Both the position numbers and the translations under genes were made by a program. A stretch of 43,742 bases of DNA from Candidatus Kuenenia stuttgartensis (GTDB taxonomy: Bacteria; Planctomycetota; Planctomycetia; Isosphaerales; Isosphaeraceae): positions 1-43,742 of the forward strand of contig CAMBEP010000038.1 of assembly GCA_945865635.1 (NCBI GenBank), read 5' to 3'. Below are positions 33,873-42,987 of this stretch, in pieces. A model generated the notes under the pieces. It ran no database searches. It worked only from the letters and a program-made list of their open reading frames with translations, and was not told the DNA's origin. The stretch's first letter is position 1. Each line of letters begins with the position of its first letter.

Positions 33873-35291
33873 TTATGGGACCATTGCTCTATTCCGGATC
33901 AAAGGATCGACGGCCACGCCCGATATCTCCGCCTGCCTGAATTCGGAAACCACCGGAAATTCCAGATAAAACGTGGTTCCAGCACCTTCCGTGCTCTCGA
34001 AACGCATGGTTCCGCCCAGGTCTGCAACAATCTGATGGCACACATAAAGCCCCAGACCAGTTCCATTCGGCTTGGTTGTGAAATAGGGCTGAAACATTCG
34101 GCACTGATCCACCAGCCTGATCCCGCGGCCATTATCTGTGATCTTTAATTGCAATCGGGTAGACGATTGCATCTGGGCCTCGATCAGTATCAGCCCTTTC
34201 TCCATGGTGGCATCAATCGCATTGAAGACCAGGTTCAGGATAAGCTGCATGAGATGATCACGAATCGCCCTGATGGCTGGCAGATCACGCTCCACATGGT
34301 TCTGGATTTGTCGATGCCCCGTGCGTTGATAATATTTAAGGATCTCCAGGGCTTCGTCCACAACATCCGCGACGATGATCTGATTCACGACTTCCGTAGC
34401 AGGACGGCTGAATTTAACGAGCTCTCGTACTGTTCTTGAAATGCGCTGAAGCTGGCTGTCGATCAGGCCGAGTTTTTCCGACGTGTATTCGTCTTGATTC
34501 TTGCGACGCCTGAGAATCTGGATCAAAGAACTGATCGCGGCCATCGGGTTACCGATTTCATGCGCGATTCCCGCGGAAAGCAGACCAAAAGCTGCCATTT
34601 TCTCTTGGTGAATCACTCTTGCCTGTGCCAGACGCAATGCTGCCGATCGCTCCGAAACACGCGCTTCTAGCTCGTCTGATGAATTTCGTAATTCCTGATT
34701 CAATCGATCTGATTCGAAGATGGCCGACTTTAACAAACCTGCCAGAGCCGAGCTGGCCCAGGTGGCCCAGGCCATCATGACAACCGTCATGACGATTTCG
34801 GTTTTCTGGTTCTCGCCCGACAGGCCGACAGCCGCGGCCAATAGTCCCAAGCTGAAAGCATCAAAGCACCAAGAGGCCCAGGCCACTCTGGGCGAATAGC
34901 GAATGGCCACGCAGATCAGGCTCAGCAGATAATACCATCGGAATGGGCTGCCGACACCTGTGTCGTGATAGCATAGAAGGCCAATAAAAACGGCTTCCAG
35001 CAGAGAGACGACAAGTGGCAGACGCTTGAAAAAGACCTCGCCCATCAGGTGCCAGGCCGTATCAAGCGAGGCATAGCCCGCCCCAAGAGCCAGAAAAGCC
35101 CGCACGGCCGAGGGGTTGGCCAGGCCGCTTCGCGATTCCACCAACAGATACCCCATCACAATTCCAAACCATCGGATTCGGACAATAATCCGGCCCGCAG
35201 CCAATTCCCACCGGTTTGCTGGATTTGTAGCCGCAACACGGGCGGCCTGGGCAATGTGTTTCCAGAATTGTCGCAAGTTCGTGATCGACAT
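33873..35291 (-). CDS. Membrane sensor histidine kinase, NtrB-like
   Basis: A 472-residue kinase. The N-terminal 190 residues contain several hydrophobic helices (from about 37 on), forming a membrane sensor without an obvious large periplasmic domain. A coiled stretch follows (about 195-228), then the dimerisation/H-box with the phospho-accepting His244 in GIAHEIGNPM. The N-box is LNLVFNAIDA (Asn358), the G1-box DNGRGI (386-391) and the G2-box NGTGLGL. This is a complete HisKA-HATPase module of the type paired with NtrC-like regulators. It starts with ATG 35291 and no strong ribosome site. The response regulator follows 15 nt after. A perfect TATAAT lies about 85-90 nt upstream. The signal it senses is unknown, but a lipid or membrane-state cue fits a sensor made of helices. 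Confidence 0.93.
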   Translation of the reverse strand: MSITNLRQFWKHIAQAARVAATNPANRWELAAGRIIVRIRWFGIVMGYLLVESRSGLANPSAVRAFLALGAGYASLDTAWHLMGEVFFKRLPLVVSLLEAVFIGLLCYHDTGVGSPFRWYYLLSLICVAIRYSPRVAWASWCFDAFSLGLLAAAVGLSGENQKTEIVMTVVMMAWATWASSALAGLLKSAIFESDRLNQELRNSSDELEARVSERSAALRLAQARVIHQEKMAAFGLLSAGIAHEIGNPMAAISSLIQILRRRKNQDEYTSEKLGLIDSQLQRISRTVRELVKFSRPATEVVNQIIVADVVDEALEILKYYQRTGHRQIQNHVERDLPAIRAIRDHLMQLILNLVFNAIDATMEKGLILIEAQMQSSTRLQLKITDNGRGIRLVDQCRMFQPYFTTKPNGTGLGLYVCHQIVADLGGTMRFESTEGAGTTFYLEFPVVSEFRQAEISGVAVDPLIRNRAMVP

Positions 35292-35375
35292 TCGAGAGCC
35301 ATTTCACAGGGGTTTACGTGACATTTCCGGATCAGGTCAGGATCTCGCGGGTTTTGCCGCTCCCGATATTTCGTT

Positions 35376-35381
35376 ATTATA
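35376..35381 (-). promoter_or_regulatory. -10 element for the kinase-regulator operon
   Basis: A perfect TATAAT on the minus strand in the gap between divergent genes, about 85 nt before the kinase start. No convincing -35 is seen at 16-18 bases. The overlapping plus-strand TATTAT could serve the glycosyltransferase operon to the right. Confidence 0.3.
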
Positions 35382-35478
35382 GCCACAAGAGACGAATTGG
35401 TGTGGCCTGATTCTCAGCAATTGTCGATTCCCTCTCCCCAATAACAGGCCAAAAGTTGACCGAGGAATTGCTCTTCAC

Positions 35479-37419
35479 ATGGACATTGCCAAGCCAGATC
35501 CTCAAAACCCGTCTGATTCCACTAAGTCGATCAGATTTGACCTGGCAAGACTCATTGCCGCCTTGGCCTTGGTCGCCTTCTCCATTCTGCTGGCTTTGGG
35601 TGCGACTCCGGCCCTGAATGCTCTGAGGGTGGTGCATGGCTGGGTGGCCCATCAGTTTTTTGAAGTTCCGCAATTGGCTGCATTAAGAGCCAGCTCGCAG
35701 CTCGCAATTCTGCGATATCAACTTATATTCTGGTCTCCCTCACTGGCTATCTGGCTGCTGGTGGGCCGGAAATGCAATCGGGAAGTGCGAACCCTTGGAT
35801 ACGTTCTCCTGATCGCCTGGGCCATTCGGGCCGGGGCCTGGGTTGTGGGCGGCAATCTGCCTTTGATTCCCGGCGATAGCAGCCATTATATTGAAACGGC
35901 CAATTCCGTATCCATGGGCCTGCCCTCATCAAAACATTATGTGGAAAGCTTTTTTCGCGATTATCCACCGATCCGTGCCGGTCGGCCTGTGCTCGACGAC
36001 TGGGCCACACCGCTTTATGCGGACACTCTCGGCCTGCTCTACCGCTACACAGGCTATGGAATCGGGCCTGGGAAAGATTTGACAATCACATTTGGAATGG
36101 CCAAAGGCCTGAGCTTTCTCTTCAATTTATGGACACTTCCCTGCCTTTATCTTTTCACCCGCAGGTGCGTGAATGCCTCTGCCGCCTTGCCTGCAACAGC
36201 ACTTGCTGCAATTTTACCGGTTCATGCAATTTATGCCGGAATGGAATTGCGGGAAAGCCTGGTGGGGCTCACAAGCCTGGTTGCAGTCTGGCTGGCTCAT
36301 GAATTTCTACGTGCCCAAAAAATGCAATGGAAAATTGCATTTGCCATTCTTGCCGGCCTGGCCGGTGGCCTGGCCATCCTGTCGCGCAATACCGCAATGG
36401 CACTGGTCTTTTGTCTTGGCCTTTGGCTGATCTGGAAAGGTGGCCGTCGAAGCTTCGCCTACTTGCCAATCTGGGCCGGAATGGTCCTGATTGTAATCGC
36501 GCCATGGGCATGGCTCACATACAAAGAATATGGCAAGCCATTTTATAGCTATACCGAGCACTTTGCCCTGACCTTTAGTTGGTCGGTTCACCACTATGCA
36601 GCCGGTGTGCCCAATGCATCTACATTTTATCTTCAAAATCGTCCTGAACTGATTCGGGTTAAAATCAAGTCTGTGTTGATTCTTTTCGGCTATTCCACCA
36701 TGATTTTATCCATGCCGGTCGCTTACGGGTTTTACAGGCGACTCAGAAGGCCCGTCGAATTGACCGGCAGAGCCACCGACCATCTGGCAATCATGCTCTT
36801 CCTGACCTTCGCCGCGGCCACCATCCAGCGCATCGCTGATGTCACACAGGTCGCCCAGTTGGGCCGATATTATATGCCTGTCTATTTGATCATGCTGCCC
36901 ACAGCCGTGCGCGGGCTCATGGAATTGAAGTGGCCTGAGTTTAAATCCCCAGGGAATATAAAACTTGTGGCCGCCGCCAGTCTGATTGGCTGCCTCTGGG
37001 CTGACCCGACATGGGCTTATGATGCGAGCTGGTTTGTCAAGCCATTTCAATTGCATTGGTCCGGGCTGCTGGATGCTGGCCAGTTTATCGAGCAAAACCC
37101 CGATCAGGTGCCTGCCAATGCCCGCGTGATGAGCTGGTTTCCGTGGGAAATGCGCGTGACCAGTGATCGTATCACTGTTTTGATGCCGCGCAATTTTGAT
37201 GCACGCCGGATTCGTGAAGTCATCGAGCAGTATGGCGTGACACATGTCGTCTGGGGCTCGTTTGAAACGCCCCAGCATGTCGACCCCGAATCGTTTGGCC
37301 CTTACCTGACGAGTCTCAAGACCAGCCTTGGCCTCTCCAGCTCAAATGAGATTTATCGAACGGCACGCGGGGCCGGCGGAATGTATCCTGTTTCGATTTA
37401 TCGAATTGCAAGACCGTGA
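35479..37419 (+). CDS. GT39/PMT-like membrane glycosyltransferase, first of pair
   Basis: A 646-residue polytopic membrane protein with about 11-12 helices and a soluble C-terminal domain. It resembles the dolichyl-phosphate-mannose-protein mannosyltransferase (GT39/ArnT-like) superfamily, which moves a sugar from a polyprenyl-phosphate donor on the outer face of the membrane. The likely catalytic loop after the early helices contains GDSSHYIETA (a D-x-x-x-Y pattern). The C-terminal part (about 540-646) has VPANARVMSWFPWE and VTHVVWGS, the kind of nucleotide-free alpha-beta tail seen after these membrane domains. GAGGAA lies 12 nt before ATG 35479. It overlaps the next gene by 4 bp (GTGA). 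The acceptor, a lipid, protein or polysaccharide, cannot be told. Confidence 0.78.
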   Translation: MDIAKPDPQNPSDSTKSIRFDLARLIAALALVAFSILLALGATPALNALRVVHGWVAHQFFEVPQLAALRASSQLAILRYQLIFWSPSLAIWLLVGRKCNREVRTLGYVLLIAWAIRAGAWVVGGNLPLIPGDSSHYIETANSVSMGLPSSKHYVESFFRDYPPIRAGRPVLDDWATPLYADTLGLLYRYTGYGIGPGKDLTITFGMAKGLSFLFNLWTLPCLYLFTRRCVNASAALPATALAAILPVHAIYAGMELRESLVGLTSLVAVWLAHEFLRAQKMQWKIAFAILAGLAGGLAILSRNTAMALVFCLGLWLIWKGGRRSFAYLPIWAGMVLIVIAPWAWLTYKEYGKPFYSYTEHFALTFSWSVHHYAAGVPNASTFYLQNRPELIRVKIKSVLILFGYSTMILSMPVAYGFYRRLRRPVELTGRATDHLAIMLFLTFAAATIQRIADVTQVAQLGRYYMPVYLIMLPTAVRGLMELKWPEFKSPGNIKLVAAASLIGCLWADPTWAYDASWFVKPFQLHWSGLLDAGQFIEQNPDQVPANARVMSWFPWEMRVTSDRITVLMPRNFDARRIREVIEQYGVTHVVWGSFETPQHVDPESFGPYLTSLKTSLGLSSSNEIYRTARGAGGMYPVSIYRIARP

Positions 37420-39125
37420 TCCCGAAAATGCAATCAACGAACCTCAAACGTCTGATTTTCTGGTGCCTGCCCGTAATTTTACTGGTCTGGTGGAGGGGGC
37501 ATACGTTTGGTCCGATTGTACTCGAAAAAACTGGCCTGCAATTCTGGCCAGTCGTGAAGGGCCGATCAGAGCCGCTGGACTGCGACGAATCTGCATACGG
37601 ATACATGGGCAGGCGACAAATCGAGGGAAAGGCGCTTTATAAAGATCTGACCGAATATAAACCGCCGGTCGGCTATTGGTATTATGCCATTGGAGTCGGC
37701 ATCGGGGGGCCATCGGAACTGACGATCAGGCTCATGATCCTGCCAGTCCTGATTGCAAACCTCTGCCTGATTGGTTCCATTCTCAAGTGCTCCGGCAACC
37801 CGGCTGGGGCATTTGCAGGAATGATGGTTTTTGTTCTGTTGTCAACAGATCCCTATGTCTATGCCAATGGATCCAACCTCGAACACTTGATGAATCTTGG
37901 CTTGACTGCAGCGATTTATGCGGTTTTACGAACTGAAAAGTCGGGGCAGGGTGGCCTCTGGCTCGTCATTTCGGGCGTTTTTCTGGGGCTTTCGGCAGCA
38001 GTCAAGCAGGTCTGTATTTTGGGCATGATCCCTTTGGTGATTCATGTTCTGGTAAAAAACGGGCCAATTGCAATCAAGGGTCGAAAGATTCTGCAACTGT
38101 CGGCTGGGTTTGCGATTCCGTGGTTGATTGCAGGTCTGATACTTGGCTTTCAGGGGGCACTTGCCGATGCATGGCAGGATGTGGTCCAGTACAGCCGAAC
38201 CATGGCCGCAAATACTCCGCCGGATGCCAATGCCCCGCCCTGGTTTTACAGGTGGCTTACAGGCAATGCCGACCCACGCAATGGGCGCCTGCCGTGGCCG
38301 TTTGGCCGCACCGACTGGCTTGTCTGGTGGGGCACCGGCAGTTGGCCGATCGGGATTGCAACAGTTTTCAATCTCCTGATCAGCCTGAAATACCATCGAA
38401 ATGCAATTGGATCGATTCGAACTCTGGTTGCTACCATGTGGCTGGCCTGCTGGGGCATGATCGTTTTGCCGGGATTGTATTGGCAGCATTATTATATGCT
38501 GCTGGGGCCGGGCGGGGCCTTGCTTGCCGGGTTTTTTATGAGTGGGTTGATGGATTCGTTGCAATCCGCTGGCCGATGGACCAAGAAAATCGGCCTTTCT
38601 CTGGCGTTGGGGCTCTATCTGCTGGCCATCAGCATGACATTTGCGATACAGGTCCACGATTATCTGATGGTTCCGGCAGAACAATTGACAATCAGATACA
38701 AGGGCGGAGCACAGTGGGTTTCATTAAGGCTTTTGAGTGAAGATATTGCAAGGCGGGTGGAAAGCTGGTCGCCGCGGCCTCGTCTGGAGATGTGGGGCTG
38801 GCAGAGCCCGATTTTGTATTATGCAAATCTGGATGCACCAAGCCCTTATTTCTTTACCGATCCGCTGATGAAAGTTTTGGCCTTGAAGGACGATGCTCTG
38901 ATCAGGCAGAGGCTTGAGCGACTGACAGTCGACCTGGAGGCCTCCCGGCCGGAGCTTGTCTTTTGTGGCGATGCACCTTTTCCCAGGTTGAAAGCTTTGC
39001 TGGATAGGGATTATCTGGCATCGTCGATGGTTCCCAGTGCGCCGGACGGGCGAGGATTTTTTGTGCGAAGAGACCTTTACCAGAAGTTCCACAGCCCGGA
39101 ATTCCAGAAAAATATTGTAAAATGA
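37416..39125 (+). CDS. GT39/PMT-like membrane glycosyltransferase, second of pair
   Basis: A 569-residue polytopic membrane protein of the same superfamily. It has the classic PMT_2 signature in its first large loop: CDESAYGYMGRR followed by EGKALYKDLTEYKPPVGYW. About eleven helices follow and a soluble C-terminal region of about 120 residues. It begins with GTG 37416, giving a GTGA overlap with the previous gene. An ATG at 37428 is an alternative start. Tight coupling of two glycosyltransferases of different length suggests they act on one glycan or form a heteromer. It ends with a short gap before the rsmH promoter. The donor is presumably a polyprenyl-phosphate sugar, by family. Confidence 0.8.
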   Translation: MIPKMQSTNLKRLIFWCLPVILLVWWRGHTFGPIVLEKTGLQFWPVVKGRSEPLDCDESAYGYMGRRQIEGKALYKDLTEYKPPVGYWYYAIGVGIGGPSELTIRLMILPVLIANLCLIGSILKCSGNPAGAFAGMMVFVLLSTDPYVYANGSNLEHLMNLGLTAAIYAVLRTEKSGQGGLWLVISGVFLGLSAAVKQVCILGMIPLVIHVLVKNGPIAIKGRKILQLSAGFAIPWLIAGLILGFQGALADAWQDVVQYSRTMAANTPPDANAPPWFYRWLTGNADPRNGRLPWPFGRTDWLVWWGTGSWPIGIATVFNLLISLKYHRNAIGSIRTLVATMWLACWGMIVLPGLYWQHYYMLLGPGGALLAGFFMSGLMDSLQSAGRWTKKIGLSLALGLYLLAISMTFAIQVHDYLMVPAEQLTIRYKGGAQWVSLRLLSEDIARRVESWSPRPRLEMWGWQSPILYYANLDAPSPYFFTDPLMKVLALKDDALIRQRLERLTVDLEASRPELVFCGDAPFPRLKALLDRDYLASSMVPSAPDGRGFFVRRDLYQKFHSPEFQKNIVK

Positions 39126-39160
39126 AAGAGCCGGCGCTAAAGGGTTTTGAATTTTCGCAC

Positions 39161-39188
39161 TTGACCGGAATGGGAGTTTGATTAGGAT
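39161..39188 (+). promoter_or_regulatory. Putative sigma70 promoter for rsmH
   Basis: TTGACC (39161-39166), a 16-nt spacer, then TAGGAT (39183-39188). It lies about 80 nt before the rsmH start and in the short gap after the glycosyltransferase gene. It would give rsmH and the LysM gene their own transcript. A small GGAGA/TCTCC hairpin just upstream of the ATG may cover the ribosome site. Confidence 0.4.
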
Positions 39189-39267
39189 TGTGAAATTGAT
39201 TCAACTTGCGAGATGGTTTAAGACGATCGCGCGAGCCGTTGTCGAGGAGAGGATCTCCCCGGCCTGA

Positions 39268-40242
39268 ATGACTTTTGCGGATACCAAGGGACGCAAGGAG
39301 GCGGCCTTGGACTCGCTCACAGAGCCGTTGGAAAATCGACCTGTACACCGGCCCGTCATGCCCGACGAGGTTCTCTTCTGGCTTGATCCCAAGCCGGGCG
39401 AGACCATGATCGATGGCACAGCCGGGGCCGCCGGCCATTGCGTTTTAATCGCACAAAAACTTGGCTCGCCCGGGCGCCTCATCGGCCTTGACCGCGACCA
39501 GAATATGCTGGATTTGGCCGAAAAAATCGGGGCCGGGGCGGGCGTGTCGCTGACACTTCGCCAGGGCTCTTATGCCGAAGCCGGAGACATTCTGGAGGAT
39601 CTGGGGATTGACCAGGTGGATGGTTTTCTGGTCGATCTGGGGCTTTCCAGCGACCAGCTTGCCTGGTCGGACCGGGGCTTCAGTTTTCAGACCGATGGCC
39701 CTCTGGACATGCGTTTTGACACCTCGGGCGATCGGCCCACAGCCGCCGAGATTGTCAACGAATGGACGGAAGTCGAGCTCGCGGACATCATTTATCGATA
39801 CGGCGAAGAGCGTCACAGCCGAAGGCTGGCCCGGGCGATTGTCGAGAAGCGTAAAACCGAGCCATTTGAAACAACTGGCCAGCTCGCTGCCCTGATGCGG
39901 CGGGCGATGCCTGGCCCGAGGGGTCGGATTGACCCTGCCACACGGGTTTTTCAGGCCTTGCGGATCGCTGTCAACGACGAACTCGGCGAGCTTCAGAGGC
40001 TTTTGGAGCAGGCTCAAAACTGGATCAGGCCAGGTGGCCGGTTCGTTCTGATCACATTTCATTCACTTGAAGACCGGATGGTCAAGCACGCCTTGCGTGA
40101 TAACCCCCATTGGCAGGTTCTGACCAGGAAAGTGGTTATCGCCACGGACCAGGAACAGGCCATCAACCCACGATCTCGAAGTGCAAAGCTAAGGGCGGCC
40201 CTGCGATGTCCAATGACGACCGATGGAACGATCATGCCATGA
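39268..40242 (+). CDS. rsmH: 16S rRNA (cytosine-1402-N4)-methyltransferase RsmH
   Basis: A 324-residue SAM-dependent methyltransferase (also called MraW) that methylates N4 of C1402 in 16S rRNA. It shows HRPVMPDEVL near the N-terminus, DGTAGAAGH (49-57) as the SAM loop where most have GGH, then VDGFLVDLGLSSDQL, GPLDMRFD, YGEERHSRRLARAIV and NPRSRSAKLRA. All are diagnostic. It is normally in the division and cell-wall (dcw) cluster next to mraZ, ftsL and ftsI. Here none of those is present and the next gene encodes a LysM protein instead. The ATG at 39268 is about 15 nt past an AGGAGAGG stretch, so the exact start is a little uncertain. The rsmH end overlaps the start of the LysM gene. Confidence 0.95.
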   Translation: MTFADTKGRKEAALDSLTEPLENRPVHRPVMPDEVLFWLDPKPGETMIDGTAGAAGHCVLIAQKLGSPGRLIGLDRDQNMLDLAEKIGAGAGVSLTLRQGSYAEAGDILEDLGIDQVDGFLVDLGLSSDQLAWSDRGFSFQTDGPLDMRFDTSGDRPTAAEIVNEWTEVELADIIYRYGEERHSRRLARAIVEKRKTEPFETTGQLAALMRRAMPGPRGRIDPATRVFQALRIAVNDELGELQRLLEQAQNWIRPGGRFVLITFHSLEDRMVKHALRDNPHWQVLTRKVVIATDQEQAINPRSRSAKLRAALRCPMTTDGTIMP

Positions 40243-42947
40243 ATGACGACGATCAATATCAGGAACAGGATTCCTACCATCAAGCGGATTATGGGGCCTC
40301 TCAAGCCGCCCATCATGATGCCGCGATTGACGATCAGGGCCATCAGGAATATCAGGACGGCCATCAAGGGCCGGGAGATCTTGCCCCTCGCGAAAGCCGC
40401 AAGGAGCGGCGGCGACGGCTGGCCATGGAACAATTTGGTCAGCCGGAAGAAGAGTTCTTCGCACAGCCTGAGGTGGTCGCCCAAGAGGTTTCTCAGCCGC
40501 AGCCTCAGCCGCAGAACGAGCAAGACGTTGTGGAAAAGCCCAAGACATCGCGATTTGGCTTTCTGAAAAAAAAATCTGCCCGAACCAGTCAAGCGGCACA
40601 GGAGCCGGCTCAAGCCGTGGTTGAGGCCATTGCAGAGCCTGTCGCAGACGGTGCAAGCCAGCAGATCACACTGCCGATGAATGCAACGATCGATCCTGCC
40701 ATGCTGGCAGAATATGGGCTTGATCCTAATACGCTTGTCTCCATGGGGCTTGATCCATCGACATTGCCTCAGTTTGACGAAGACTTTCTCAAGGAATTGG
40801 GAATCAACCCGAATATCGTGATTGATATTCTGAACCGTCAGGCAGCGGCTCTGGCGGTTGTGAGCAAAGGCGGATTTGATACGTCCATGGCGGCCTGGCG
40901 TCGTCGGGTTGCAATCGTGAAGCGATGGGCGCCAGCCGCTGCGGCCCTGACAGGCCTGAGTGCCACAGGTGCCATCTGGTTTATGGCCGGTGGCGAAGCT
41001 CCAAAAACGGTGCCAGTCGTTCAGGCGAATGCGGACGAGCACGCTGATTCCGCATCTATCGGTCAGGCGGATGTGGCCAAGCTCGATCAGGCGGCCAAGC
41101 CCGTGGGCGGCGGGGAGTCGTCCGAGCCCACAACGGCCGAAGCCTTGCCTCTGGCTGAAGCGGGTCCACCCACCGAGCCGATGGATGCACCTGGGGGCGG
41201 TGAAACTTTGCCGTCCGCCAGTCTTGCGGATGCTGCTCCCGTGGCGCCGATTGCCATCGCCGCCGCAGAGCCACCAGGCCTGCCACCGATGATTCCATCC
41301 GATGAAAAAAATAAAGATTCGGCACCAGCGGCATCGGGCCTGCCTGACCTGCCGGGAATGGGCGAGGCTCCGCCCCTGCCAAATGCAAATGTGCAAGGAA
41401 CCGAAAAAATTGCGGATACCAAGCCGCCTGGCCTGGATTCGCCGACGGAACCCAAGGCTCATGAAAAAAACAGTCTCTTGCCCCCCATCGCAGGCCTTGG
41501 AGCAGCAGCCCTGGCGGCGGATGCCCTGGCGGCACCAAAATTGCCAGACGTTTCATCGATCGCAGAAAAACCGCTCGCTGGACTGGAATCGCCTGCGGAT
41601 TTGCCTCCTTTGGGAAATCTCTCTGCAAATGCATCGCCGGGTCTCGACGTAAAGCCGCCTGAGCCTCCGAAATCTGTGGCGGATGCCGCTCCGGCAAAGC
41701 CTGAAATGAAAGGGCCACCCACTGCACCCGTAGTTGCACCACCCGCTGCGCCACCGGTTGCGGTCTCTGCTGGAATTGCAGCAGGGATAGGGGCAGGGCT
41801 GGGAGTTGCGAATATTGTGGCCAAAGAGGATGCGAAATCTGCCGTGGTAAAGCCTGGGGCAGAATTACCAGGATTGTCGGCGGAGATCGCTGCCAAGAAT
41901 TCGACGGCGCCAGTGAAGGCTGGTGAGGCGGCCCCAGAATTGCCCAAGACCTTGGACGTTGCGAAAAATGCAGAGGCAACTGCGGCACCGAAACCGGTTG
42001 AATTGCCGAAATCGGGTCCGGAGAAGATTCTCAGCGAGAGCCCGGATCAAAAATCGATTGCAGATGTGATCAAGGCCAGGCCAGAGGCAGCCCAGGCAGC
42101 GGAATTGCCGCATGCGGGGCTCCCGGTGGCGAAGGCGGATTGGCCCACGATTCCGAACGGGCGTGGCCGAGTCTTGCGCTCAATCGCGGGCACTTCAAGC
42201 TCAGGTTCACAGTCCATGGCGACAGCGGGCCTGGCGGGTGCTGGCCTGGCAGCGGCGGGGATCGCAAGCCGGGCGGACCGGTCTTCGACTTCGGCATTTG
42301 ACGTGTCGCAAAATTCTCCGAATACGGAAATTGCTCCGATTAAGCACACTGTGCAATCGGGCGAAAACTTCTGGACGATTTCACGCGATTATTATGGTTC
42401 CGGGCGATATTACAAAGCACTTTGGGCCGCGAACCGCAGCGAAGTGGCCAAGATTGATCAATTGCATGTGGGTGAGTCGATTCGAATTCCAGCGATGGAA
42501 TATCTCGATAAATCTTTGATCGAAACGGTCGGAGTGGCCAAGGGCAAAACGTCTGCAAACCGCAGCACCGACGGCAATTCTGGAGAAGTGGCCCGCTCGC
42601 TCGATCGCGGTGCGGTGCGGACAGGCAATGAAATTGAATCAAAACCGACCGGGCAAGAGCCGACTGCAAGCAAGCCCAAAATCAGCAGAACTCCTGCGGA
42701 AGAGCAGCCTTCCAACGACAAAGAAATTATCTCCCAGCCGCTTGGCGATATGGCGGCCAAGGTGAATTATCCAAGGCATAGGGTTCAGCCGGGCGACACC
42801 TTGCGGACTATCGCCCGCGAACGGCTTGGAGATCAGCGGCGGGACAAAGAAATTGTGGCCCTCAACCCTGATATTCTTGAAAGCACCCGGACACCGCTCG
42901 TGCCTGGTCAGGTCTTGAAGCTACCAATCGGGAGTCAGAATGACTGA
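40206..42947 (+). CDS. Membrane-anchored protein with long low-complexity region and two LysM domains
   Basis: About 913 residues from ATG 40206 (AAGGGCGG upstream). A second ATG at 40239 makes an ATGA overlap with the rsmH stop and is nearly as good. The N-terminal 200 residues are acidic and Gln/Asp/His-rich and cytoplasmic. One membrane helix (about 240-260) follows, then a roughly 450-residue Ala/Pro/Glu/Lys-rich stretch that is probably unstructured. Two LysM domains close the protein: about 711-768 (IKHTVQSGENFWTISRDYYG) and about 855-912 (RHRVQPGDTLRTIARERLG). LysM binds N-acetylglucosamine-containing glycans such as peptidoglycan. Translational coupling to rsmH puts it where ftsL usually lies. 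I infer a trans-envelope tether or division-associated protein, though the link to division is untested. There is no enzymatic domain. Confidence 0.85.
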   Translation: MSNDDRWNDHAMNDDDQYQEQDSYHQADYGASQAAHHDAAIDDQGHQEYQDGHQGPGDLAPRESRKERRRRLAMEQFGQPEEEFFAQPEVVAQEVSQPQPQPQNEQDVVEKPKTSRFGFLKKKSARTSQAAQEPAQAVVEAIAEPVADGASQQITLPMNATIDPAMLAEYGLDPNTLVSMGLDPSTLPQFDEDFLKELGINPNIVIDILNRQAAALAVVSKGGFDTSMAAWRRRVAIVKRWAPAAAALTGLSATGAIWFMAGGEAPKTVPVVQANADEHADSASIGQADVAKLDQAAKPVGGGESSEPTTAEALPLAEAGPPTEPMDAPGGGETLPSASLADAAPVAPIAIAAAEPPGLPPMIPSDEKNKDSAPAASGLPDLPGMGEAPPLPNANVQGTEKIADTKPPGLDSPTEPKAHEKNSLLPPIAGLGAAALAADALAAPKLPDVSSIAEKPLAGLESPADLPPLGNLSANASPGLDVKPPEPPKSVADAAPAKPEMKGPPTAPVVAPPAAPPVAVSAGIAAGIGAGLGVANIVAKEDAKSAVVKPGAELPGLSAEIAAKNSTAPVKAGEAAPELPKTLDVAKNAEATAAPKPVELPKSGPEKILSESPDQKSIADVIKARPEAAQAAELPHAGLPVAKADWPTIPNGRGRVLRSIAGTSSSGSQSMATAGLAGAGLAAAGIASRADRSSTSAFDVSQNSPNTEIAPIKHTVQSGENFWTISRDYYGSGRYYKALWAANRSEVAKIDQLHVGESIRIPAMEYLDKSLIETVGVAKGKTSANRSTDGNSGEVARSLDRGAVRTGNEIESKPTGQEPTASKPKISRTPAEEQPSNDKEIISQPLGDMAAKVNYPRHRVQPGDTLRTIARERLGDQRRDKEIVALNPDILESTRTPLVPGQVLKLPIGSQND

Positions 42948-42987
42948 AATCGTGATTTTGAATTTCAGCCGGTAATTATGGACTCCG

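Noticed and set aside
40059..41462. A 467-codon minus-strand reading frame
   Set aside because: It overlaps rsmH and the LysM gene antisense. Its translation is Arg/His/Cys-rich with no domain, as expected for the reverse of an Ala/Pro/Glu-rich gene.
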